Of a stretch of DNA of 64,000 nt, positions 11,949 through 23,533 are shown one piece after another. Where the stretch lies: positions 149,854-213,853 of the forward strand of contig NW_006281110.1 in NCBI RefSeq assembly GCF_000203795.2, given 5' to 3'. Position numbers and translations under genes: made by a program. This DNA is from Batrachochytrium dendrobatidis JAM81 (lineage: Eukaryota > Chytridiomycota > Chytridiomycetes > Rhizophydiales). The notes beneath the pieces were generated by a model that saw nothing but the letters and a program-made list of their open reading frames with translations, was not told the DNA's origin and made no database searches. Within the stretch, counting starts at the first letter, position 1; the number at the start of each line of letters is the position of its first letter.

Positions 11949-13598
11949 ATGTTGATTACTCTAGAATGCGTTCTACTTGCGTTACAAGCGGTTGCTGCAG
12001 TTCGACTTGCATTAGATTCACCAACTGGAATTGACAGTCAATCAAACAATAGGCTATCAAAACGATCACCCGTTCAATTGAATGGTGGTAATGTTAGAAA
12101 ATGTTTCAAGATAAAACTCAATGCTAATGGAGTTGATGTATGTATCATGTCATGCATTGTAGTTTGATATCAATTTGTACCACGTTGAATCAATCTCACA
12201 CTTGTTTAAAATAGTTGAATTTACTAGTCGATTCAGATATCTCTGATATAGTCATACCACTTTCTAGTTCAAGCAACGATCTAGGTTTGGCTATACAAAG
12301 TATTCCAGGTGGGGAACTCGTTACTATAAAGTACAAAGGCGATGAGTATAATGGAGTTACATCCACAGCCGTTGTGACGATTCCGGGTACCGAAATAACT
12401 GGCGTCAATTTACCAGTAATAGAAATTGAAAAAAAGTCGGCAGATATAGTTGGTATTGGTGAAATAATTGATCAAGGTGTATTTGGATTTGGCTATCCTT
12501 TGCTGTCAAGTCATGATTCACGAGTTCCTGCGATGGATGCTTTGTACAATTATGGTGTCATTCCTAAAAACGAGATTAGTATTCAACTATGTCCGTATGA
12601 CATGCATCCAGAAAGTTTCATCAATATAGGAAACACGGATATAACTCCAAGATGCGAAACGGATGGAAACAGTGTTGCATGGATAAACTCACCATCGAAC
12701 GATCATTTTACTGTCAACATCAAGAGTGTACTAATCAATGACAAACCAGTGGATTTGCCCGAGGAATTCCAGGAAGTTGTGGAAAATGGACGTACTCTGT
12801 ATTCATATCTACATACATGCTTTTTACATATGCGTTTTCCTCAAACAGTCGTAACAGCTTTGATCAATGCTATCCTTGATAGTAATGCGATCACTATCAC
12901 AAGTAGTATGTTTAGGGACCACCGATTTGACAAAAAAATAATTAAAAGGAAATTACAGAGGAATCGTTTCATGCCCAAATCCAAATATAATGTCGATTGG
13001 GACAGGATGCCGACAATTACAATTAAAATGCATGCTCAAACCCCCGTAACTGTTGACAATCAAGATTCAGTTGTAACGATCAAATTGGGTTCTAGAAGCT
13101 ATATACAGAGATATGATTCTGAAGATTGCAAGTATTTGACAATTGTATGTAATGTGTTGTTTGATTAACCTGACTAATATAATGTTGAATTATAGTTAGA
13201 TTTACTGTAGAAGTTGGTCCAAATGACAAAGCAATTCTTGGTACATCATTTATAGACCGGCTTACAGTGACATTTGATCGACAAAATGAACGCGTTGGAT
13301 TTGGTCCTGGATGTGGATGCGAAGTCATGACTAGCGGATATCCTATTATTTCAAACGGTCATGGAGTGCTCTGGCCATTATCACAGTAAGTGTTTGATAT
13401 TGATGTGTGAATATGTCGATTGATATACTGATCATGAATTTGATGCATAGTGTTAGATTGCCTGAACAACCAAGTACTTCAAGTTCAGGTGACACATCTA
13501 CTCTCGGGAGATCGTTGCGACTTGGTAGTACTTTTCGTGGTAGTATTCGTCGTGGTAGTAAGCAGTCAAAGCTTAATTATGAGAAATTTGAGGGCTGA
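11949..13598 (+). CDS. Secreted pepsin-fold (A1) protein lacking both catalytic Asp motifs
   Basis: Four exons: 11949-12137, 12215-13148, 13196-13385 and 13451-13598, giving 486 residues. A signal peptide starts at 11949 (MLITLECVLLALQAVAAVRL). Pepsin-family landmarks follow in order: the first active-site strand, the 'GVFGFGYP' segment, 'QLCPYD...FINIGNTD', the second active-site strand, and the C-terminal 'ILGTSFIDRLTVTFDRQNERVGF'. However, the first DTG/DSG motif reads DSD (LLVDSDISDIVIP) and the second aligns as HTC (LHTCFLHMRFPQTVV), so neither active-site Asp-Thr-Gly is intact. The protein is probably a non-proteolytic homologue. The tail after the fold is Ser/Arg/Gly-rich. Intron 2 uses GTAATG at 13149; the stronger-looking GTATGT at 13145 would put a stop a few codons into exon 3. 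Confidence 0.8.
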
Positions 13599-14252
13599 AT
13601 AGATATAGTAATAAAACTGGTTATTTGTTGAATGGATGGTGGTCATGATTATTTTATAGTTGGTATGATGCACATCGGGACTCTTGGTGTTAACAATTAA
13701 CTACAGCTGATCAAATAGTCACACAACGACTCTCAATAAACTCGACTGAATACAATTCATTAGTGACAAGCTGCTACTATACGTATTTTTAATGTGGTGT
13801 GTTCATGTTTGATTATGTGATATGTTCAAGCCGTGCATGTATTGGATCAATCCAGTGTGTATCGTAGTTGTTTGGTACACGATGATCACGCATACTATTG
13901 TATTAGTAATACATGGTATGGATTGAATACACATCATGATCGCATAGCTCAGTCACGACCCAATTGACACAAACAGTCGAGTCGTGTAGTTTGGGTTCAG
14001 CTCGACACATTTGTATTGTCAATCGGACAGAACATCAAAAGTGGATCAAGATCAACTGAAACAACCAACAGACTGGATCCAGTATGTGTAGTCGCACTGG
14101 GTTGTATATATTGATCACAGTAAACAACTCGAGTGTCACTTTACTAGTTGTGGGAACATACAACGTTACAATGATGGGTCAGCAACAATGTGATGGAACT
14201 GGATGTGCAATATCAAAACCATGTCAAGAATACGTGATATAACGACAACTTG
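13599..14252. other. Intergenic
   Basis: No gene supported. Low-complexity DNA of the same word composition as the rest of the gene-poor region. Confidence 0.6.
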
Positions 14253-14444
14253 CAGCCATATTGATGTAAATGAACCACTAAATAACAGTGTTGGTGTGTG
14301 ATAGACAATCAGTGTCATGGACTGGTTGACAATACAGTGGTATTATTGGTGGTGATTGGCATGCAAACAACAGTTGCATTACTGACATGTGTCATGGTTG
14401 TTGTTGAATTAGATTGCGATCGTATCCGTGATTCAAAATACAAC
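14253..14444 (+). repeat. Dispersed repeat copy at the left end of duplication copy B
   Basis: Matches 10387-10578 over its whole length and merges at 14392 into the segmental duplication. The frame reads 'VVIGMQTTVALLTC' followed by a charged segment and ends in a stop. The part to the right of 14392 is also present at the left window edge. Confidence 0.7.
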
Positions 14445-16021
14445 AAATGTATAGAGTTGTATTGACAATATTGACAGTCAAACACAACATATGAATGTGG
14501 GTTCAAACTTGATTATTGTACAATGTATGATTACTAAGAGTGTACAAAGTGTAGATTCAACACTATAGTCTGATTGTGTGTCATATGATGGTTGTTGTAT
14601 ATCAAACACGCAATGCAGTCAATGTGTAGTATCAACCAACTGAATATGCGACCATTGTATATCCCAAATCAAAGTCATTACAGGATAGATACGGTTGTAA
14701 ATCAAAGCGTTTGCGGCCACACAACACTCCTGAAGGGTGCTTTTCAATATACCTGATAAAAGGGTCGTAAAAGCATCATCCAATCGACATGATCATCCAA
14801 TTGATCAATATGATATTATGGATAGGGAGCATCATACTATGGTTTGATATTGGTTCATTACAAACAGTCAAATAACCCTGTATAATTGGTTAATCTAGAA
14901 GGGTTGGTTTGCTATACAAACCATACATACAATCGAGTAGGTTCAATTTCATAATCGATACCAATCTCAACACTACTTTTGTACTATTGTTTAAACCTAT
15001 TGACCAGTCTGATGAAATTGGTTGATATTTTACTTGTATTGACTGCAGCAACCGTTAATGCAATACTGATACCGACTAATAACGATGGCTCACTCCAAGC
15101 ATCAGGCACTTCCAGTCAAGCATCTGGCTCAACTGATGAACCCAATTCAAACACTTTCGATCAAAACTGGCAAGAGATAATGGATGAACTTGATTTAAAC
15201 CTTTCTGACCAAGACTGGCAAGAAATAATTAATGCAGCCAGCTCAAGTACTCCCAACCAAGACCAGTAACAACCAATAGATATAGTTGATCCAAGTACTT
15301 CCAGGCGAGGTCGAAAACGACCAATTGATGAACTGGGTCCAAGTATTTCCGAACAAGATTGGAAAGCCATAATCGATAAACCCGATCCAGGCATTCCGGA
15401 AGACTGGCGAGATTTGATTGATGCAATCAATTCAAAAAATTACAGAGAATACTGGCAACAACCGATTGATCGATCCGGTCCAAGTACTTCCAATCAAGAT
15501 CAGCGACAACCAATCGATGTAGTTGGTCCGAGCACTTCCAAACGAAGTCGGAGACAACCAATTGATCAGCCCAGTCCAATCACCTTTAGCCAAGTGTCTG
15601 GTTCAACTCATGAGCCCAATCCAAGCACTTTCAATCAAGACCAGCAACAACAAACAGATGGAAACGATTCTGCCAATACTAGTTCAAATCAAGTGACTGA
15701 ATTAAGCCGAAGAGATCAGATAACCCTTGATCGTATAAAGCAAAGACTTGTAGCGTTTAAAAAGGTACGAAAGGAAAACCATAAAAAACATCATGAGTAT
15801 ATAGCTCTTGGAATCAATCAAAAGTTAGCGTTAGCAATGGGAGAAGAGATATCCGAGTCAAGGCACAATCCAAACACTGAAGACCAATTGAAACAAGAGT
15901 ATGAAAAGGCAAGCAGAAAAGTATATAATGTCAGACAACGATTGAAGGATTTTATGGCAAAACATGGTTTAAGATTTGAAGAACCGAATTAGGATTAATG
16001 ATGTGTCGATGAATTTGATTT
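14392..16021. repeat. Segmental duplication, copy B
   Basis: Partner of 1-1629, offset 14391-14392. Differences are mostly scattered single substitutions, most dense around 14486-14530. The right boundary is sharp at 16021. Confidence 0.9.
15012..15992 (+). pseudogene. Secreted repeat protein, copy B, broken by a nonsense codon
   Basis: Same gene as 621-1600. Here the frame runs without the deletion seen in copy A but is stopped by TAA at 15267-15269, where copy A has CAA. Beyond the stop the frame is open to 15992. The ATG at 15012 starts the same signal peptide. As it stands, the copy would make an 85-residue secreted peptide ending in 'STPNQDQ'. The two lesions are different, so the copies were disabled independently, or one or both are sequencing or assembly errors, or the short products are functional. 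Confidence 0.75.
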
Positions 16022-18334
16022 CAGCCAATTCAAACAACTTTAGGATCATTCCATTCCATTACAGCATCTGCTTCCATTCAAGAATACTGCTTTTGTGTAT
16101 TGTTTTTGGTTACTTTGCTCAATAAAGCCAAAACAACTGTTGATCGTCAAGAGCACTCTTATCTTTTGAAATGACTAGTTGATTCTCTAATTTTCTCCTG
16201 GGATATATCAAAGCTTATATTGTACCATAATGTTCACTTGCGTGACATTTGGCATGGCTGGTAAATTATATCGTAATGGACATTGTGTTTCTTATGGATC
16301 AGCTTTTGGGAAATCAATACAACTCGTTAAAGCCTTTTTGTCTGGTAAATACATTCACTCTGAAAATCAGTCTGATACTGTTTCACGATGTTATAAGCAC
16401 TGACTTGAATCGACTCGAATGATTCCTGATAAAGGGGCAAGATTATGATTACTAAAGACTTTGTAAATAGTATTTGACAGCTAAACTGCAAGCAACTAGT
16501 GTGTCGTAGCAAATTCCAATATCGTAAACATCGTTTGGATAAAGTTGGTCATATGAATGGAACAAGCGTTCAATATTGATACCCTTGACCAACAAAAAAC
16601 ACTCGTCTTGAATTCCGATTCTGGCTCTACCATAAATACGTTTTTACTCGTACTGCGAGTTTTTGTTCCCATACTAGATGAAATGAAAACAACAATCATC
16701 CGAACAAGGAAACACAAGAGACAATTGAACGAGATTCTATTGAATCGTTGTACTGGAAACAATATAATTCACACCTTCAACTTTCCAATCAACACTGCAA
16801 GACATAGGAATGAGACACATATCCTTCACATTCAATCCATGGTCACTCAAAAAACTCGTCATTTCTACATGGTATACTACAGTCAATTCCTCGTATTTTT
16901 AAACTACTGATTGCGATCATGATCCAATCAAGCGAAATGCGCAAAAAGTAACCTTGGAATTTGATATGAAGCATATACCAGACAAGCAATTAATGAACTA
17001 GAGGAACAAGTCGTCTTTTCTGTTTGTTTAAAGTTCAAATATTCAGTCATTTGTGTCCAAAATAAAGTCTAGTCCGTTTCTGCATCAAGAATACCGAGTG
17101 AGCGGATCTTTGAAATGGGTTTGAAATTTTCTGTAATTGATATGATACTGTCGTTGTTTGTTCCTGTACACATGCAAATGGGGTTTGTTTTCCAGTCAAT
17201 TGAGTAACAAGTAGAGACATGAATGAATGATAAACTGCTTGATCCTGTTGAAACATTGATTGAACATTGGTGCATTGACACAACTCTTGAATCTCATCCA
17301 ACAAGAATATAGGTGGAGAATCACACTGGACTTTAAAAGCAATATTGGACAGTCATGTTTGGAAAGCAAGTTGTTTCTCCTGAAAAGTGCCAATATATCC
17401 AAATTGGCTGATCAGCTCAAATTGTATTGTATCAACTTCAGTCTCTTGAAAAAGACAGTACAAAAGTAAATTATTAGACGAGTGAAGAAAGTCGAAATAT
17501 TCTCTTGGTTTGGCACTGCGAATGCCGAAATAGTCCAGCAAAATCAAAAGCTAAAATTCATATTCCAAAACATCTCCAATCAAACCACATTCAAGATCCG
17601 ACATTTCGAGTTGCAACACATTTCATCAAAAGTCTCATTCCTCTGCTGGTACTGGTCATGATGGTTTGGTACTTGTCTTGTTGGCGCATTCGAATGGTAT
17701 TGTTGTTTTGCTAGACTATCTCATCCCTACCAATAGAGTCTTGGGTTCAAAGTATTTCAAATACCCATCATTGGCAGATCCAAACAACGGAAACAAGTCA
17801 GACTAAAGTATAGTGCACCATGGGATCCAAAGCAGGATATCCACATCCATTTGCGCTCTTGGTATTACATTAGCAATACCTTGACTAGCATCACTCTTGG
17901 ATTTGATGAGTGGATGTAGGTCGTTTAAAACAAGACCATTCAGTCGAGTAAGAGGACAGCATGGATCAAGAGTTGTGTCAGTTGCTTCAGAAGAAACGAA
18001 ATAGTCTTTATCAAAAGCAGATCTATCAACCCATCAGGCAAGTGGAATTTGTCAACAGGAGTAGTGTCAAAACGAGGAGTGACAGTCTTGTAAGTTGGAC
18101 CAAGTGAGCAACAGTAGAATGGTCTTTCCAGCTCTTCAATAAAATGAGGTTTAATAGGCACTGGTTGATTGTCAAGGTGATCGACACAGATTTCTGGTTT
18201 CCATTTTGAAAAAGTTTCAGACGACTCGAATCAAAAGCCTCGCCAGAATAGTTCAAACATTGATGACTGAATACGTTGTAATTACAGGTGGGCAAGTCGA
18301 TTGTTAATTCTTTAGTTTGATCTTGGAGTGACAT
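16022..18334 (-). pseudogene. Degenerate coding-like region, unidentified
   Basis: Protein-like stretches occur here but none forms a full gene. On the minus strand an ATG at 18334 begins 'MSLQDQTKELTIDLPTCNYN'. The frame then shifts near 18195 into '...VDHLDNQPVPIKPHFIEELE', and shifts again near 18026 into a stretch reading 'FVSSEATDTTLDPCC' then 'RLNGLVLNDLHPLIKSKS'. Another minus stretch, 'INIERLFHSYDQLYPNDVYD', lies near 16510-16590. The plus strand also has open, protein-like segments (for example 17640-17800), so the orientation is not certain throughout. Several frameshifts without intron signals suggest a dead gene. I do not recognise the family. Confidence 0.4.
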
Positions 18335-18716
18335 TGTTCTTGAGATGGCTAATCAAATAAAAGTAAAGCTTGAAGAGTTGAATATTCAACAATCCAGCAC
18401 TAGACTTTATTTCTTGAATATTATTATTAAAAGAACAATGGCATTTCAACAGCAACTACACAATATTCAACTATTATCGACATGATTGGAGTATTGAACA
18501 TCAAGTTTGATATGCGGTGTCATGGAATCATCTGGTTGTTCATATGATTGTCAATCACCAAACGTGTAGTTGTCAATGTTCAGATCCAACATAAAACAGA
18601 TGACCATTGGTGATGAGAATGTCATGCAGTATTGATTCACGAGTGCTGACACCAAACCACAATGTATTTGACAAACACACCTAACGAATATTACCGTATA
18701 ATTGGTTTCAATCAAC

Positions 18717-18834
18717 ATCTACGGCCATACACACAAGAAAATACCGGATCCCGTTCGATCTCCGAAGTCAAGCTTGTGATGGCTCAGTCAGTACTGTGGT
18801 GGGGGACCACACGGGAATACTGAGTGCTGTAGTT
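18717..18834 (+). rRNA. 5S ribosomal RNA
   Basis: About 118 nt. The terminal helix is visible: CTACGGC at 18719-18725 pairs with GCTGTAG near 18826-18832. The conserved internal promoter and loop elements read 'GGATCCCGTTCGATCTCCGA', 'AGTCAAGC' and 'GGTGGGGGACCACACGGGAA'. A T5 run (18833-18837) serves as the Pol III terminator. The gene is single and outside any rDNA unit in this window. End positions are good to a couple of bases. Confidence 0.95.
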
Positions 18835-18837
18835 TTT

Positions 18838-19192
18838 GCTAAATTAACAATCTGATCTCGTTTTGGTATTCTGGATCAAATCTCGAGTTGAATCTTCATG
18901 ATAGTTCATTCCATTTATCTTGTAGACTCAATCTTTCATGTATTTGATGATTATTTTTTATTAGCAATACAGTAACATGATGACTTTAAAGACATTTACC
19001 AAAACCTCAAATTTATTAGAAAACAAGATCATTTATACACAATAGGATTGACTTGAATGGATTGGAATACACAAATGTTTGATATAGACCAGGACATATT
19101 ATATGAATATTATTATAAATTCATGACATGAACGATTGCAACTTTTTTTAGATAATTCAACTTGCCATCGTTTGTAGTTGATTTTGAATCTG
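18838..19192. other. Intergenic between 5S rRNA and APC7
   Basis: No feature recognised. This stretch marks the change from gene-poor to gene-dense DNA. Confidence 0.6.
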
Positions 19193-21835
19193 ATGACACA
19201 GAGAGAAGAGTTGATTCAAGCGTACAGAAATGCTCGCACACTTGCAAGTAAAGGATTGTACGCATCAGCACACATTCATGTATGTTTCCGACTTGTTAGC
19301 ATTTCAAGTTATTGGTTTGAATTCATACTCAATGTATTGAGTTGATGGTTAGGCCAGTTTACTCTCTACAACACTCAAGACACAACTTCTACCTCATTTA
19401 TTTACTGCATCGCTTTCATGGAAAGTCAACATGCTGTTAGGTCATTGTTTGGCTCAAGCAAACGAACACAAACGAGCACTTGTGAGTAATCCATCATTGA
19501 CTTGTTTTCATTGATTTGACTAAAAACGTGTTGATTATTGAATAGATTTATTTCGAGAATGCTGCACAAGATCTACTTCGTTGTCGTAATCCGAATGGTG
19601 TGCATGAAGATTTGGAATACGAATTTCATTTAAAATATGCCAATGCATGCATCGAAGTGGAAGAGTTGCATCAAGCAAAACAATTGGTAATTCATCTCGA
19701 GTTTGATTCATTTGATGTCAACACTCGTATAAACTAAAATACCATTTTGGAATCATTTCTATATCAGCTTGAGTGGATACCAGTAGATAAACGTAGTGTG
19801 CATGCATGGAAACAACTTACTCATATCTACGAAATTCATGGCGAAATAAAAAATGCTATAGATGGTCACAAGTACTTGTTGAGGTATGTACATTCATGTT
19901 TACTGAAATGATCAAACCCGAATCTACTAATCTGATGAATGGGCTTGCTGATATTTTACAACATCAAGTTTATATCCAGATGCAGTCGAGTCGGCTATAG
20001 CATTATTGGATCAAATGGTCCCATTTTCAGAGTTTGAAAGTATGCTATCACCAAACCCTTTAATTCGAGAGTATATCAAAGCCCATGCAGCTACAAAACG
20101 ATTTGAATACAAAGGCAAGCATTACATATTTAAATGAGCAAACGTCATGTTTGATCCATGCAGTGAATCTTGGATAGTCCCGTAACTGATTTGATGTTGC
20201 AATATTTAGAGGCATTTCAAGCATATGCTAGCATGGAGCAAAGACTTGATAATAACCCTACGCTTTTGTTGGGTATGTTGTCCAGTGCGATTGATAGCTG
20301 TAACATGGATGCTGTCGAGTCACTTGTCACCAAGGTACACACATGATTTATACTTGAGCAAACAAGTTCTACCTGGTTTTGAAAATGTATTTTTGGTGCA
20401 GTCTATTTGATTTATTCAGTTTTTATAACGAATGAATGTGTATAGATACATAAAGTAGATCATTGCGTATTGCAGCATTTTGATCGAGTTTCAGGCATGT
20501 ACATGATCCAAAACAACGTTGCATCTATTAAAAGGTATCGTGTTTTATTTTGACTGTGTTTTGACTCGTATAGTTTTTTGATGAAACCTTTAGAATGGCT
20601 ACAGAGTGTTTTCACATTTCAGATCAACTTCCCGAGCCATGGGTGATTATTGCTCGATATAGCCAGATAAACAATCACCTCGGTAAAGCACTCGAGTATA
20701 CAAAAAAGGTGCGTGTTAGTATCACAATCAATGCTTGATGATACTGTTGGTTAATTCGATCGAGTATTTTTGAAACCCATCAAGGCCATCATGTGCAATT
20801 CGCGACATCTTCCAGCCTACCATGCGCAAGGTGAGTGGTGCATGACACAGTGTTGGTGTCAGTTGTTAGTCATGATACTACATTTTAAATCTGTGACTTG
20901 ACTTGATCAATAGGGAATATTTTGATCAATCAGGGATTGTATGATGAAGCCATTGGAGTATACCGAACTGCACATCGTATTTCGCGAGATATTATGACGT
21001 ATGAAGGTACATGACATTACTAGAATGGGCTTGACACGATCATGCTTGCATGGTTTGTTTATTACCACCTATAAATGCTCAATTTTTTTGCTCTAGGGTT
21101 AGTTCATTGTTACATTTCAAGCAAGAGAATGAGCGAGGCTATTATGTTTGCAGAAGAGGCATTGAGATTGATGCCAAACTGTTCACGAGCATTGTCACTT
21201 GTTGCTCTTGCATTGATTGACACCCCAACGCATGAAAATCAAGTTGAAAGAGTACGTTGCAAACGTGTTGGTTTTCCAACTAGTTTAAACAAGGCGTTGA
21301 ACAATCTAACATTACTTTTTTCAATCAACAGGCGGTTGAATGTATTCAACGGGCATTGACCATTCGACCCACATGTGCTGAAGCACTTGGTGCCATATGT
21401 GTCTTGTACGAAAAACATCATGTAGAAACACCTATTCAAGAATTGTAAGTAGAAGTTTAAAATCAAGTGTGATGTTTATGGACTCATGCGTAGGTTGTTT
21501 TGATAGTTTGGCCAAATTTTCTACCGAACCATATCCTGTATCCATGTATGTTAGTCTTGGACAGCATTTTATGCACATGGCAGAGTATATCACTGCATTG
21601 GACTATTTCAACAAAGCGTTAAGGTGGGTGGACATGGAATTGGTTTTGTATGACATCAAACCAACCTTTGTAAAACACGAATTTTAGGTTGGATCCAGAA
21701 TGTAGTATTGCAACGGATGGTGTTCATCAAGCAGAGCGCAAGATAAATGGGGATGAAGATGAATTGGGTGAAGAAGAGTATACGAGGGATGTTACGATTG
21801 ATGAGACCGAGTCTCAGCATAGTTCAACGCTATAA
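19193..21835 (+). CDS. APC7: Anaphase-promoting complex subunit 7 (TPR protein)
   Basis: About 13 short exons can be chained in frame from the ATG at 19193; the first are 19193-19279, 19353-19481, 19546-19686 and 19768 onward. The product is almost entirely TPR helices, for example 'MAEYITALDYFNKALR' near the end. Segments resemble APC7: 'ISDQLPEPWVIIARYSQI', then 'LINQGLYDEAIGVYRTAHRI', and an acidic tail (GDEDELGEEEYTRDV) like the acidic C-terminus of animal APC7. The protein would be a structural subunit of the APC/C ubiquitin ligase in the nucleus. One intron, 20115-20209, begins GCAAGC; splicing there joins 'KRFEYK' to 'EAFQAYASME' in frame. The stop lies 98 bp from the convergent BIG1-like gene. 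Another TPR subunit is the main alternative. Confidence 0.8.
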
Positions 21836-21933
21836 GCGTTGATGTGTTGTTTGATTGGGATGAATCTGATGCGTATTATACTTTTATCACGATTTTAAAT
21901 TTAAATTGAAATGAATCATTGAAATGGGTTCAT

Positions 21934-23240
21934 TTATTTGTCTTTTTCCCGAGTTTCGAAGCGAGTGGGAGTTGAGAGACTTGTAAGAATACGCACACCA
22001 CACAAGACAATAGCCAGCAAGATCAAACTAACAAAAATGCCCATGAAAAGAGCAGGATTGAAGAACACATATCGCTGGAAAATAGGTCGCTGACTGTATG
22101 GGATGGAGGAGTTACTGGCTATGGGTTGGTTACGCTTGTAAAGGCTAGATTCAGGCTGAGGGATGTCAGAGGAAGTAAGAAAGACGAGATAATCGGGGAA
22201 AATTTTTTTGATGGAAGAAAGAGCAGTCTTGAGGTACTCATCGTCACGCTGAATTGCATCGTACTTGTCGAGTGGAGTAGAATCCTTGAGGTTATCCATT
22301 TCCATTAAAAAAATGGCTTGTTTTTTACCCTCTGGTTTTGAAATAGCAGCTAGAATAGGATGAAAACATAATGAATGCGTGATGGGTCAAACAGGTAATA
22401 TAAAAGTAAAGCATACCTTTTCCAACGGGGATCATTTGAACCGTGTCAGCGCATTTAAGCTTGATTGCATCTTGAATGGCTTTAAAAGGAGCATTTTCGG
22501 GTACAACAAAGTGTGGGATATGAGTAGTTTGACCTGCACCATCATATTCGGACTAGAATAATTAAAAGGATAAGTGTATGAAGCTAGAGTAGTACACTAA
22601 AGATGGACTTACTCCCAGAAATGGCATGGCTTTAGCAAAATTGACCATATCAGAACCTTTAAGCTATAAAAAAGATGATTTAGATTAAAGTTGAAATGTA
22701 ATGAATATGGATCTATAATAGTAGATGAAGTCATACTTACACCAGGCCAGTGCACAACAACACTAGCAGAATGACTGCAGTCAAAGTTTTCAAGAATACT
22801 TTTTGTAAAGTGCTGCGGACTGGAAACAAAAGTGGAGGCAGGCAACTGCATCATACTAGAATAGTATACAACAATGGTGAGTTTAAATGCATTTTCAAAT
22901 ACAAAATGAAGAGCAATAAACAAGTTCAAGATGAGTTGGAGAGTTCAAATGGGAAGAATATTGACGAGATGAACTGTATGAGCAACAAGCAGACCAGCGA
23001 GTCACCAACATTCCAAACAAGCCATTCATTCTTGGTAAACAGTTGTAGAGTAAACCAAGATAATTCATGCAGAGAGTGTTTAGAACAGTAGAGAACATAC
23101 TTGTCACTAGACCACATCAGCAAGGGAGCAGACATGACCGAGTCTAGAACTGAATTGGAAGAATCCAACACAAAGTCATTAGCAGAAACAGAAGCCATCA
23201 CAAGAGCAGTACAAACGAGTAAAGCGACGGGAGAATGCAT
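21934..23240 (-). CDS. BIG1 / VOA1 (Ac45)-like type I membrane protein
   Basis: About six exons on the minus strand, starting at the ATG at 23240 with a signal peptide (MHSPVALLVCTALVMASVSA). Exon 1 is 23101-23240 and ends after 'APLLMWSSD'. Later exons give luminal segments (STFVSSPQHFTKSILENFDC; NAPFKAIQDAIKLKCADTVQ). The last exon has 'YLKTALSSIKKIFPDYLVFL', then one strong transmembrane helix (ALFMGIFVSLILLAIVLCGV) and a short cytosolic tail ending RFETREKDK. This is the layout of fungal BIG1 and V-ATPase accessory subunit S1/VOA1 proteins, which act in the ER in cell-wall glucan synthesis and V-ATPase assembly. Exon 2 boundaries are the weakest part. The gene converges on APC7 and diverges from DOT1. 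Confidence 0.6.
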
Positions 23241-23533
23241 GACAGACTAGACTCGAGTTGAGAGTTGAATGACAGTTTGGGGAGGTTGAAGGGACTGAAA
23301 AGAATATGCTTTGATCTGCTTATAATTCAAATTCATTATGCTTTCCTATTCCTATTCTAATCCATTCAAGTTGAATTCTTGTTTTATACAATTATTACTT
23401 GATATTCAATACAATATTAAACTCTTTTAATTCATTTAATCTCAAAAACTGTTACAAAAAATCTGTAATTTCATTCAAGTTTTGTGAATAGAAATCATAA
23501 ACTTGTCTTTTAATTCATTTTTACATTCTTATA

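Noticed and set aside
13145..13150. GTATGT as donor of intron 2 in the pepsin-like gene
   Set aside because: Splicing there gives a stop within five codons; GTAATG four bases later keeps all following exons in frame.
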